From Erwinia persicina NBRC 102418 (GTDB lineage: Bacteria; Pseudomonadota; Gammaproteobacteria; Enterobacterales; Enterobacteriaceae): 64,000 bases of DNA. Below are positions 34,581 through 42,399 of this stretch, piece by piece; position 1 is the first letter of the stretch; each line of letters opens with the position of its first letter. Position numbers and translations under genes: made by a program. The stretch is taken from assembly GCF_001571305.1 (NCBI RefSeq), contig NZ_BCTN01000002.1, forward strand, positions 186,001-250,000. The letters are read 5' to 3'. The notes under the pieces were generated by a model, which was given only the letters and a program-made list of their open reading frames with translations, ran no database searches and was not told where the DNA came from.

Positions 34581-35216
34581 TCAGTTCCACACCAGCACTT
34601 CGGCAGCGGTCGGGTTCCAGCCGTTGCAGGGATTATTGAGCTGAGGACAGTTGGAGATCAGCACAATGACATCGCATTCAGCTCGCAGCTCGACGTACTT
34701 ACCGGCGGCGGAAATACCGTCTTCGAAAGTCAGCCCCCCCTCCGGCGTTACCGGTACGTTCATAAAGAAGTTGATGTTGGCGGTAATATCCCGCTTATTC
34801 AGCCGCCCGTCGTGCAGGCAGGCGCAGAGAAAATTGTCGCGGCAGCTGTGCATATGCCGGGTCCCGGCGTGGTAACGCACGGTGTTGCTTTCCTGAGAAC
34901 AGGCACCGCCAAGCGTGTCGTGACGGCCACAGGTATCGGCAACAAGGGTCAGCAGCGGGTTGCCCAGATTGGAATAGAGCACGCTGCCGGTCGTCAGGTA
35001 GGCATTGTTCTGGCGGCGCAGGGTACGCTGGGCGTCATAGCGCTCACGCGGGCTGGCCGCGCTGTAGAACAGCGTATCCACCGCCTGGTTACCCTCCAGA
35101 TCGTGCAGCCGGACGGTCTGGCCTTTTTTCACCTCAAACAGAAAAGGTTCTCCTGCCGGGATGGTGTGGCGATATACCGCCTCAGCGGGCTGTTTTTCAC
35201 TGGCCGTTAATGTCAT
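34581..35216 (-). CDS. DUF1989 protein, urea-amidolyase-associated UAAP2 (carboxyguanidine deiminase subunit type)
   Basis: The 211-residue product belongs to DUF1989 and corresponds to UAAP2. In guanidine-utilising bacteria the two DUF1989 proteins form carboxyguanidine deiminase, turning carboxyguanidine into allophanate. Visible blocks are [66 protein letters not shown] and [12 protein letters not shown]. Conserved Cys and His (DTCGRHD) suggest a metal or catalytic site. ATG 35216 follows AAGGAG; an earlier ATG at 35291 has none. It lies 11 bases after the UAAP1 gene and 89 bases before the carboxylase gene on the same strand. Confidence 0.88.
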   Translation of the reverse strand: MTLTASEKQPAEAVYRHTIPAGEPFLFEVKKGQTVRLHDLEGNQAVDTLFYSAASPRERYDAQRTLRRQNNAYLTTGSVLYSNLGNPLLTLVADTCGRHDTLGGACSQESNTVRYHAGTRHMHSCRDNFLCACLHDGRLNKRDITANINFFMNVPVTPEGGLTFEDGISAAGKYVELRAECDVIVLISNCPQLNNPCNGWNPTAAEVLVWN

Positions 35217-35227
35217 CGGGGGGCTCC

Positions 35228-35932
35228 TTAAAGGGCAAAGCGCGTGATGTTGTCGAAGGCGCGCTGGTTTTCCGGGCGGGACGTTTTGCACCCTGCGGTC
35301 ACCGCATCGCTGGCATCGTGCAGGCTTATCTGCACCGGGCGCGGGCGGTATGCCGGGTTCGGATCCATCGGGTGCGGCAGCGCGGTCAGTACCACCAGCA
35401 CGTCCATCGGGGCATACAGTTCTACCGTGCTGCCCGGCGCGGAGTGACCGTCGTGGAAGGTGAAGGCGCCATGCGCATCAACGGTGACCTTGCTGAACAG
35501 ATTGAGCACCATGTGCAGATCCTCCAGACCGAGGTTCCATTTGCCCATTTCCACCAGCAGGTTATCCAGCCCGTTGCGATGGAAGTCGTTGCGCCGCTCC
35601 TGATAGCGCCCCTGGCCGTATTTTTCTGCCGTTTCACTGGCGTTCAGCACGCCGCCGAAGCTGTCATGCCAGCCGCAGGTGTCGGTGACAATCGCCGCCA
35701 GCACGCGGCCCATATCAGAATAGAGACAGTGCCCGGCCGTCAGTCTGGCGGTGTGCTGCCCTTTCAGCGTGTCCGGCAGATTCAGCCGTTCGCTTTTCTC
35801 ATGGGCGTTAAACAGCATCAGGCTGACGTTGGCCCCGCCGTCGGTATCAGTGAGGCGCAGAAGCTGGCCTTTTTTTATCACCAGCGAGGTGTGACCACCG
35901 CCGGGTAACGTTTCTTCACAGGGATGGGTCAT
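35228..35932 (-). CDS. DUF1989 protein, urea-amidolyase-associated UAAP1 (carboxyguanidine deiminase subunit type)
   Basis: The 234-residue product is the second DUF1989 protein of the operon, the UAAP1 type. It shares with its neighbour a layout of [68 protein letters not shown] and [13 protein letters not shown]. The DTCGWHD motif parallels DTCGRHD in UAAP2, which suggests a duplicated fold acting as a heteromer. Role in guanidine breakdown is by family knowledge. It overlaps the ATPase gene by 17 bases, so expression is coupled to the transporter genes. Confidence 0.88.
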   Translation of the reverse strand: MTHPCEETLPGGGHTSLVIKKGQLLRLTDTDGGANVSLMLFNAHEKSERLNLPDTLKGQHTARLTAGHCLYSDMGRVLAAIVTDTCGWHDSFGGVLNASETAEKYGQGRYQERRNDFHRNGLDNLLVEMGKWNLGLEDLHMVLNLFSKVTVDAHGAFTFHDGHSAPGSTVELYAPMDVLVVLTALPHPMDPNPAYRPRPVQISLHDASDAVTAGCKTSRPENQRAFDNITRFAL

Positions 35933-36734
35933 GGGATATCTCCTGATTCAGGGAAAGGGTCGCCAGTGCCGGGTGTGGGATCACCGTACCGGGCGACTGA
36001 CGCTGCCGCAGTCGGGTTTCATTCAGCGGCAGATCGTAGGTAATGCGGGCCCCCCAGGCGTTCGGCTCGTGCGGGTCAATACGCACTTTGTCGAACACCA
36101 GCAGCCGGGTACCGAGGTTGAACCCCTCTGACAGGTCGTGGGTGACCATAAACACCGTCAGCTGAGTTTCCTGCCACAGCGACAGCAGCAGCGCATGCAT
36201 ATCTTTGCGGATGCCGGGGTCGAGCGCGCCGAAGGGTTCGTCCAGCAGCAGGATGCGCGGTCGCATAATAAATGCCTGCGCAATCGCCAGCCGCTGCTGC
36301 ATCCCGCCGGACAGCTGGGCAGGGTATTTTTCCAGAGCGTGACCTAATCCCACGCGCACCAGCATCTCCGCCGCCTGCTCGCGCGCCGCTTTTTTGCGCC
36401 GGCCAAAAAGACGCCCGATCAGCGGTGCCTGCGACAGTTCCAGACCGATGGCGACGTTATCCAACACGTTCAGATGCGGAAACACCGAGTAGCGCTGGAA
36501 GACCACGCCCCGGCTGGGGTCCGGTTCGGCCTTCAGCGGCTGCCCCTCCAGCAGAAGGCGGCCACGGCTGGGTTTTTCCTGCCCCAGCAGCAGGCGCAGA
36601 AAGGTGGATTTACCGCAGCCGGAAGCACCGACAAGGGTACAGAACTCCCCTTCACGGATGCTCAGGTTGAGGTTTTCCAGCACCACGTGGTTGCCGTACT
36701 CCTGCCACAGCTGTCTGACTTCGATAAAACTCAT
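35916..36734 (-). CDS. ABC transporter ATPase, NitT/TauT type (guanidine/urea operon)
   Basis: The 272-residue ATPase drives import across the inner membrane. Walker A is GASGCGKST, the Q-loop GVVFQRYSVFPHL, the signature LSGGMQQRLAIAQAF, Walker B ILLLDEPFGALD and the switch VTHD. The class (TauB/SsuB/NrtD) serves small nitrogen or sulfur compounds. ATG 36734 overlaps the permease stop (ATGA). The C-terminal tail of about 50 residues after FDKVRIDP extends beyond the usual domain. Substrate is inferred as guanidine or urea from the riboswitch and the carboxylase. Confidence 0.93.
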   Translation of the reverse strand: MSFIEVRQLWQEYGNHVVLENLNLSIREGEFCTLVGASGCGKSTFLRLLLGQEKPSRGRLLLEGQPLKAEPDPSRGVVFQRYSVFPHLNVLDNVAIGLELSQAPLIGRLFGRRKKAAREQAAEMLVRVGLGHALEKYPAQLSGGMQQRLAIAQAFIMRPRILLLDEPFGALDPGIRKDMHALLLSLWQETQLTVFMVTHDLSEGFNLGTRLLVFDKVRIDPHEPNAWGARITYDLPLNETRLRQRQSPGTVIPHPALATLSLNQEISHDPSL

Positions 36735-37546
36735 GATTTTTCTCCCTGAGCCCAGGGGAAGCACAGCCGGTTAAGGCGGCGCAGCCCGAGATCCATCAGC
36801 CAGGCCAGCAGCGTGATCCAGATGACGTACGGCAGGATCACGTCCATCGCCATATAGCGGCGCACCAGAAAGATGCGGTACCCCAGTCCGGCGGTGGCAG
36901 AGATCGCTTCGGCGGAGATCAGAAACAGCCAGGCGGAGCCCAGCAGCAGGCGCAGCGAGGTCAGCAGCCGGGTCAGTAACTGCGGTAACACCACCCGCAG
37001 TACCACCGTCCAACTGCTGGCACCGAGGGTCTGTGCCTTGATCAGGATCTCTGTCGGGATCTCCCGCGCCCGCTGCTCCAGGTCACGTGCCAGCACCGGC
37101 GTGATGCCAATGACGATCAGCATGATTTTCGACAGCTCATCCAGTCCGAAGACGATAAACAGCACCGGGAGAATGGCCAGCGGCGGCACCATGGAAACCA
37201 CCGTCATAAACGACGACAGCGGCGATCGCCACAGCGGAAAAACCCCGGAGGCAATGCCGAAGACCAGCCCCAGAACGGAAGCGATCCCCAGCCCGATCAA
37301 CAGCCGGCCCAGGCTGACGGCAGTATCCATCCACAGCAGATAGTCGCCGCTGCGTTTATCCGGTGTGAACGCCATACGCTGTACCGCATCAATCATCTGC
37401 CCCAGCCCGGGCAGCAGCTTGTCGTGCGGATTGGCGTCCAGCCGCACTGCCGAGCCGATAAAGTACGCCGCGATGACCAGCACGAACGGCAGCAGGACCA
37501 GCATCACGTGCATGCCCCGGTCAGGGTGTCGGTTAATTTGCCGCAT
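36731..37546 (-). CDS. ABC transporter permease, NitT/TauT type
   Basis: The 271-residue inner-membrane protein has about six hydrophobic segments, beginning MLVLLPFVLVIAAYFIGSAV and including SVLGLVFGIASGVFP, MTVVSMVPPLAILPVLFIVFG and ISAEAISATAGLGYRIF. The EAA-type loop (EILIKAQTLGASSWTVVLRVVLPQLL) is the contact site for the ATPase. It is the second gene of the riboswitch operon, 23 bases after the binding-protein gene, and its stop overlaps the ATPase start. Together with the ATPase and the SBP it makes a full importer. Confidence 0.93.
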   Translation of the reverse strand: MRQINRHPDRGMHVMLVLLPFVLVIAAYFIGSAVRLDANPHDKLLPGLGQMIDAVQRMAFTPDKRSGDYLLWMDTAVSLGRLLIGLGIASVLGLVFGIASGVFPLWRSPLSSFMTVVSMVPPLAILPVLFIVFGLDELSKIMLIVIGITPVLARDLEQRAREIPTEILIKAQTLGASSWTVVLRVVLPQLLTRLLTSLRLLLGSAWLFLISAEAISATAGLGYRIFLVRRYMAMDVILPYVIWITLLAWLMDLGLRRLNRLCFPWAQGEKS

Positions 37547-37569
37547 GGTGCAGGCTCCTCAGGGATGAA

Positions 37570-38628
37570 TTACAGGGTGCCGGCCGCCGCCATTTTCAGG
37601 TAGCTGTCGTCAAAGCGCAGTTTGATGTTGCCGCTGTCGCCCTGCGTGACGTTGCCGGGGAAGCTCATGCCAATAAAGTCAGCGCTCTGTGCGCCGTCAC
37701 CGAGCAGCCCTTTTTCAAAAGAGAAGTCCGCCACGCGCTGCATGGTTTTCGCCAGCGCTGCGCCACTGACAAACGCAAGATTATCGGCCGGGGTGTAAAA
37801 CAGGTGGGTGGTTTTTAACTGCGCCTGGTAGCCGCTGAGGTCAGTGCCGGAGGCAGAAGCCATGGCACTGAGCGCGGCGTGATCGCCCGCTTTCATCTGC
37901 GCCATCATTTCATACCACGCGCCGGTCAGGGCTTTACCGAGGGCCGGGTTATCTTTCAGCACCGCGCTGTTGACCACCATCATGTCGATCAGCTCGCCGG
38001 GCACCTGGGAAGACTCAAAGACCTCGGTGGTATCGGGGGTGTTTTTGATCACCGACAGCTGCGGATTCCAGGCCACGGCGGCCTGCACGCTGTTGGTGGC
38101 AAAGGCAGAGACAATATCGGCATCCGAGGTGTTTACTACGGTGACATCTTTTTCCTGCAACCCGGCTTTTTCCAGCCCGCGCACCAGCAGATAGTGGGAC
38201 ACCGACAGCGCCGGCAGGTAGACTTTCATTCCTTTCAGATCCTTCAGGGTTTTACCTTTTCCCTTCAGTACCACGCCGTCGTTGCCTTCGGAATAGCTGC
38301 CGAGGATCAGCGCGGTAGAATCCACGCCCCCGGCCGCCGGAATGGTCAGCGCATCCATATTGGTCATGGTACAGCCGTCAAACTGGCCGGCGGTGTACTG
38401 GTTAATGGATTCGATATAGTCATTAAGCTGGGTGACGTGAATTTTAATGCCGTATCTGGCCGCCCATTTGTCGATGATGCCGGCGCTGGCAATCTGGCCC
38501 CAGGGCATCCATCCGGCATAAATGGTCCAGCAGACGTTAAATTCTTTTTTTGCGGCGGCCTGGGAAGGCAGGCTGAGCAGCGCCGTCGCGCTGAGAAGGC
38601 AAATGCTGAGGATGCGGGCAAGTTTCAT
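37570..38628 (-). CDS. ABC transporter substrate-binding protein, guanidine/urea operon
   Basis: The 352-residue product has a Sec signal peptide (MKLARILSICLLSATALLSLPSQAAA) and the NMT1/SsuA-like fold: CWTIYAGWMPWGQIASAGIIDKWAARYGI, VTQLNDYIESINQYTAGQFDGCTMTNMDAL and the hinge region DLKGMKVYLPALSVSHYLL. It captures the substrate in the periplasm. ATG 38628 follows GAGG; an in-frame start at 38751 would run through the riboswitch and is rejected. This is the first gene of the operon and lies directly downstream of the guanidine-I aptamer, so it is switched on by guanidine. Confidence 0.93.
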   Translation of the reverse strand: MKLARILSICLLSATALLSLPSQAAAKKEFNVCWTIYAGWMPWGQIASAGIIDKWAARYGIKIHVTQLNDYIESINQYTAGQFDGCTMTNMDALTIPAAGGVDSTALILGSYSEGNDGVVLKGKGKTLKDLKGMKVYLPALSVSHYLLVRGLEKAGLQEKDVTVVNTSDADIVSAFATNSVQAAVAWNPQLSVIKNTPDTTEVFESSQVPGELIDMMVVNSAVLKDNPALGKALTGAWYEMMAQMKAGDHAALSAMASASGTDLSGYQAQLKTTHLFYTPADNLAFVSGAALAKTMQRVADFSFEKGLLGDGAQSADFIGMSFPGNVTQGDSGNIKLRFDDSYLKMAAAGTL

Positions 38629-38682
38629 TGTAACCTCGGTGTTGGCGGAAAATACGGGGCAGCGCGACACCAGAGGTGTTGC

Positions 38683-38779
38683 TGTCTCCCGGGCTTTTAT
38701 CCCGCCGTGTAACCCCAACCGAGGTCGCCAGCTCTCGGACCAGTCATCCACCGTGTGGACCGGAACCCTAGCCTGCTAT
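38683..38779 (-). promoter_or_regulatory. Guanidine-I (ykkC) riboswitch
   Basis: On the minus strand the RNA contains CTAGGGTTCCGG, then a hairpin (TCCAC..GTGGA), TGACTGGTCCGAGAG, a second paired region, and ACACGGCGGGATAAAAGCCC followed by GGGAGA. These are the highly conserved blocks of the ykkC aptamer that binds guanidinium. It lies 55 bases upstream of the binding-protein start. Between aptamer and gene there is a small hairpin (ACACC..GGTGT) near the CACCTC sequence that could mask the GAGG ribosome site; this expression platform is inferred. Confidence 0.95.
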
Positions 38780-38985
38780 TGTGATCAGTTATCGGTGTAA
38801 CGCTGCTGCTGTCAGTAACAGAGCAAAAGTTGTGCCAGAATGCTTTTAGCAGTAAAACAGTGAGTTACCGTTAACGCTTTGCGTAAAACGATCGTCGATG
38901 GGGCATCATTTTCTGGCAGAGTGCATCAGAAGTGTGCAGTGTGGAAATAAACGCCCGTCTCATCTTACCTGCAGGCCGGAGAACC

Positions 38986-40260
38986 ATGACACAGTCTCAA
39001 CAGTTACGAAAAAAAGCGCTGATTGCCGGTGCCGTCGGCAACTTTATTGAGTGGTATGAATTCGCGGTTTACGGTTTTCTTGCCACGGTCATTGCCCGCA
39101 ACTTTTTCACCCTGCAGGGCGAATCAGCCCTGACGGGCATTATCCTGACCTGGGCCGCCTTCGCCATTGCCTTTTTCTTCCGCCCGCTGGGCGCGATGGT
39201 GTTTGGCCGTATCGGTGACAGGATAGGCCGCAAGCCCACGCTGGTGGCGGTGCTGATCCTGATGACGCTGACCACCGCGGCGATTGGTCTGGTACCGGTT
39301 TATGCCTCTATCGGCCTGGCCGCCCCGCTGATCCTCACTCTGCTGCGCATTCTTCAGGGGCTGTTTGCCGGCGGGGAGTACGGCGGTGCGGTTTCCCTGA
39401 TGACCGAGTTCGCCCCGAAAGGCAAACGCGGCCTGTATGGCGCCTGGCAGTCGCTGACTGTCGCCTTTGGCCTGCTGGCCGGGGCGGCGATGGTCGCGGT
39501 GCTGACAGCGACCCTGAGCGACGAGGCGCTGCATAGCTGGGGCTGGCGAATACCTTTTCTGACGGCGCTGCCGCTGGGCCTGGTGGCCCTGTGGCTGCGT
39601 ATGCAGCTGGAAGAAACCCCGACCTTTAATCAGGCAAAAACGCAGCCTGATGCGCCGCGCGGCGGGCTGGTGTTCCGGGTGATCCTGCTGGGCATTGGCC
39701 GGGTGATGGTCTGGTCGGCGGCGGGGTATACCTATCTGGTGGTGATGCCGACCTACTTACAGTCGGTGCTGCACACCGGGCTGAACCAGGCGCTGGTGAT
39801 TGCCGTGCTCTCAAATGTGGGCTTTGCCCTCACCATCCTGCCTGCGGGGATGCTCAGCGACCGCCTCGGCCGCCGTAACGTGATGGTATTTGCCAGCGTG
39901 ATGCTGCTGATCTTTGCCTGGCCGCTGCTGAAGGTGCTGCAGATGCCCGACATCAGTTTGCTGGTGAAGTGCCTGGTGGTGATGTTTGCGGGAGGGCTGG
40001 TGGGCCTGCTGGCCGGCCCGGGGCCCGCCATGTTGTCTGAGATGTTCCCCACTCACGTTCGCTATACCGGGCTGGGGCTGGCCTATTCCCTTTCTAACGC
40101 CCTGTTCTCTGGCTGCGCAGGGTTAATTATCAGCGGGCTGATCAAACAAACCGGTAATAATGATATTCCGGCGTTTTACGTGATGGCGACCGCCGTTGTC
40201 AGCATCGCCGCCCTGATGACGCTGCGGGCTGACGACCACCGCCGGTCGCTGGATGAGTGA
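38986..40260 (+). CDS. MFS transporter, metabolite:H+ symporter (MHS/ShiA-ProP type)
   Basis: The 424-residue product has twelve membrane segments and MHS family marks: GNFIEWYEFAVYGFLA at the start, the loop motif GRIGDRIGRKP between helices 2 and 3, LLRILQGLFAGGEYGGA and SDRLGRRNVM in the second half. Members import organic acids, osmolytes such as proline/betaine, or shikimate; the substrate cannot be told from sequence. ATG 38986 follows GGAGAACC; an earlier ATG at 38932 is less likely. It is divergent from the guanidine operon across a 360-bp region, and a shared role is possible but unproven. Confidence 0.9.
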   Translation: MTQSQQLRKKALIAGAVGNFIEWYEFAVYGFLATVIARNFFTLQGESALTGIILTWAAFAIAFFFRPLGAMVFGRIGDRIGRKPTLVAVLILMTLTTAAIGLVPVYASIGLAAPLILTLLRILQGLFAGGEYGGAVSLMTEFAPKGKRGLYGAWQSLTVAFGLLAGAAMVAVLTATLSDEALHSWGWRIPFLTALPLGLVALWLRMQLEETPTFNQAKTQPDAPRGGLVFRVILLGIGRVMVWSAAGYTYLVVMPTYLQSVLHTGLNQALVIAVLSNVGFALTILPAGMLSDRLGRRNVMVFASVMLLIFAWPLLKVLQMPDISLLVKCLVVMFAGGLVGLLAGPGPAMLSEMFPTHVRYTGLGLAYSLSNALFSGCAGLIISGLIKQTGNNDIPAFYVMATAVVSIAALMTLRADDHRRSLDE

Positions 40261-40304
40261 TGGCAGCCGTTCGTTCAGGCAGGCTCTGGCGAACGGCAAC
40301 ATCA

Positions 40305-40652
40305 TTACACCTTTAACCGCCACCGGAGTGCCGTTAACAGCAGAGCGCTGCCAAGGGTGCAGGCGGCCATGCCGAGCACCCGCAGCGGATGATAGGGAAA
40401 CCACAAGAAAAAGAGGACACTGAGAACGGATACACAGACCACACTGCCCCAGCGCCAGGGAACAAAAGCCATTATCAGCAATGCCGGGCAGGCAAGGTAA
40501 TAAAAATAAAAAGAGACAAACATTAATCCCACGCTGCGGTGAGAAACGATCTGATAATGGCTGGCATACCCCATATGTAATGTCTGATAGCCCGCCACCA
40601 TTAGCACCGCACAGGCAATAAACAGCCCCACCCTGATCGCATGACGTTTCAT
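40305..40652 (-). CDS. Small inner-membrane protein, unknown function
   Basis: The 115-residue product has about four hydrophobic segments: IRVGLFIACAVLMVAGYQTL, VGLMFVSFYFYYLACPALLIM, VVCVSVLSVLFFLWF and VLGMAACTLGSALLLTAL. It ends in a basic tail (RWRLKV). I do not recognise the family. ATG 40652 is preferred over ATG 40664, as a GGA lies ten bases before it, but both are possible. It is isolated between convergent MFS and NAD-binding genes. Confidence 0.65.
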   Translation of the reverse strand: MKRHAIRVGLFIACAVLMVAGYQTLHMGYASHYQIVSHRSVGLMFVSFYFYYLACPALLIMAFVPWRWGSVVCVSVLSVLFFLWFPYHPLRVLGMAACTLGSALLLTALRWRLKV

Positions 40653-40752
40653 GACGTAATCCATTTTTCATTCACTGCCGTCAACGCCAGCCGCCGACAG
40701 ACACCGTGCCGGATTATGCCGGACTTTACCCGGCGAGATCACGCCTGTTTTT

Positions 40753-41382
40753 TTAACTCAGCGCCGCCGCCGGGACAATATGCTGCCCCGGCGGTGCGTT
40801 CAGCGCAGAGACCAGCAGCGCCCGGGCAATATTTTCCGCCGGGTTAAGCCGCAGGCTTTTGGGCAGGACAGGCCCCGCCACGCTCAGTATGCGCATCATC
40901 AGCGATTCCACCGGACGCGGCGCCTGACGCTCACCGCCAATCAGGCCCGGCCGAACCAGCGTCAGCGAGGCAAACCCCAACCGGGCCAGATCGCGCTCCA
41001 GCTCACCCTTAACCCGGTTGTAGAAAAAGCGCGAGTCCACACGGGCGCCAGCCGCAGAGTTCAGCACGCAGGTCGCGGTGCCCTGCGCTCTGACCCGCCG
41101 GGCGAAGGCCAGCGGATAGTGATAGTCGACGCGTGTAAACGCTTCACGGCTTTTAGCCTGCTTCATAGTGGTGCCGAGCGTACAAATCATCGCATCAACC
41201 TGCCACCAGTCCGCCGCCTCGGGTAAATGGTCGAAATCCACGACCGGGGCCAGCAGCCTGGGGTGCGCCGGCAGCGTGCGCCGCACCGGGGCCACCACCG
41301 AGGTGACCCGGGCATCCGCCAGCGCCAGCCGCAACAGGTGCCCGCCCACCAGTCCACTGGCCCCGACCAGCAGCAGTTTCAT
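40753..41382 (-). CDS. NAD(P)-binding Rossmann protein, YbjT/HTATIP2-like
   Basis: The 209-residue product begins with the dinucleotide-binding motif LLVGASGLVGGHLLRLAL (GASGLVG) and continues with ICTLGTTMKQAKSREAF, DYHYPLAFARRVRAQGT, LNSAAGARVDSRFFYNRVKGELE, and VRPGLIGGER. The YxxxK-like YNRVK could be the catalytic pair. This is the atypical-SDR family close to yeast/human CC3-type oxidoreductases. The substrate is unknown. It starts one base after the stop of the upstream NAD-binding gene, so the two form an operon. Confidence 0.84.
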   Translation of the reverse strand: MKLLLVGASGLVGGHLLRLALADARVTSVVAPVRRTLPAHPRLLAPVVDFDHLPEAADWWQVDAMICTLGTTMKQAKSREAFTRVDYHYPLAFARRVRAQGTATCVLNSAAGARVDSRFFYNRVKGELERDLARLGFASLTLVRPGLIGGERQAPRPVESLMMRILSVAGPVLPKSLRLNPAENIARALLVSALNAPPGQHIVPAAALS

Positions 41383-41383
41383 C

Positions 41384-42046
41384 TCAGGCTCTCCCGGCGA
41401 ACTGGCCAATCGCCTGCACCACCGGGGTGCTGCCATCGGTCAGTTCGATGATTTTGTGCGTCACCTGCGGTTGTCCGACCAGGGTTGCCAGGGCGGCAGC
41501 AACGTTATCACGAGAAATGTTGCCATAGGGGATGGCCAGTCCGGCGGTGACGTTGCCGTTGCCGGCATCGTCCACCAGCGTGCCGGGGCGCAGGATCACC
41601 CAGTCCAGATCGCTGGCAGCCAGATGCACATCGGCCTGCTTCTTCACCGCCATATAGTTTTCAAAGGTGTCCGACCCGGCTTTACCCCGCCCGGCTTCCG
41701 GGAAGGCAGACACCAGCAGAAAACGTGCAACACCAGCCCGGGTGGCCGCGGCGACCGCCAGTTCCAGCCCTTTTCCATCAATGGCATTGGTGGTTTCCAT
41801 ACCGCCTTTGCCGCCCGCACCGGCGGTGAAGACCACACAGTCGCAGCCGCGCATCAGCCCGGCAAAGTCAGTCACGCTCAGGGCCGTCAGATCTCCCTGC
41901 ACGGTATCCGCGCCCAGACTTTTCAGTTGCTCACCCTGTTCGCTATGACGATGAAGCCCCACCGGCCGATGGCCCTGCTCTGCCAGCTGGCTCACCAGAC
42001 GGCGGCCAATCTGGCCCGCTGCACCAATAATAAAAACCTTACTCAT
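41384..42046 (-). CDS. NAD(P)-binding SDR-family protein (YhfK-like)
   Basis: The 220-residue product carries IIGAAGQIGRRLVSQLAEQGH (Rossmann motif GAAGQIG), DTVQGDLTAL, CVVFTAGAGGKGG, RFLLVSAFPEAGRG, ENYMAVKKQADVHLAASDLDWVILRPGTL and NISRDNVAAAL. This is the NAD(P)H-binding (NmrA/SDR_a5) type, near Bacillus YhfK. Function is unknown; members are often linked to redox stress. ATG 42046 follows GGAGA; the codon before it is GTG, an alternative start. Operon with the following SDR gene. Confidence 0.87.
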   Translation of the reverse strand: MSKVFIIGAAGQIGRRLVSQLAEQGHRPVGLHRHSEQGEQLKSLGADTVQGDLTALSVTDFAGLMRGCDCVVFTAGAGGKGGMETTNAIDGKGLELAVAAATRAGVARFLLVSAFPEAGRGKAGSDTFENYMAVKKQADVHLAASDLDWVILRPGTLVDDAGNGNVTAGLAIPYGNISRDNVAAALATLVGQPQVTHKIIELTDGSTPVVQAIGQFAGRA

Positions 42047-42137
42047 CACGATCTCCGGAAAATGAACCTGTCTTACATCTTAGCTTATTCACTGTGACCC
42101 GCCTCGCAGTTCGGGGCAATGTAAGCTGGAATGTATC

Positions 42138-42348
42138 GGCGGTCGGCGCTCTGGGTGCCGCAGGATGGAGTGGTGATCGGATTTGATGGCACCGGGGGTA
42201 CAGGATCTTGCCACCGCTGTCGATAGTTGAGCCGAGGTCGCAGGAGATTAGACGCGAGGCAGTGAGCCTGCTGCTGAAGAAGATGAATGACCCACTGAGT
42301 ACAGCGCAGAAACCCACTTTACAGTGGCGCTATGTGACTTCCAGATAA
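42138..42348 (+). pseudogene. LacI-family regulator C-terminal remnant
   Basis: In three frames the plus strand gives pieces of a LacI/GalR effector domain: AVGALGAAG, then VPQDGVVIGFDGTGG, then after frame changes LPPLSIVEPRSQEI followed by RREAVSLLLKKMNDP and TLQWRYVTSR before TAA at 42346. The order and text match the last 70 residues of LacI-family proteins (VIGFDGT, then PPLSTIEQP, then GREA..LLL). At least two frameshifts and no N-terminal DNA-binding part show that it is dead. The stretch 42049-42399 holds nothing else except the aminotransferase terminator. Confidence 0.72.
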
Positions 42349-42354
42349 CAGATG

Positions 42355-42390
42355 AAAAATAAGGCGGCACCGAAACCCGTCCGGCGCCGC
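42355..42390 (-). terminator. Intrinsic terminator for the aminotransferase gene
   Basis: On the minus strand GCGGCGCCG (42390-42382) pairs with CGGTGCCGC (42372-42364) with one G-U pair, followed by TTATTTTTC. It starts ten bases beyond the stop codon. Confidence 0.78.
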
Positions 42391-42399
42391 TGAGGCAGG

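Noticed and set aside
38628-38751. Longer N-terminus for the guanidine-operon binding protein
   Set aside because: The extra codons are the riboswitch RNA; the signal peptide begins at 38628 after GAGG.
40266-40297. GCCGTTCG/CGAACGGC hairpin after the MFS gene
   Set aside because: The loop is long (16 bases) and no T-run follows; terminator status is not supported.
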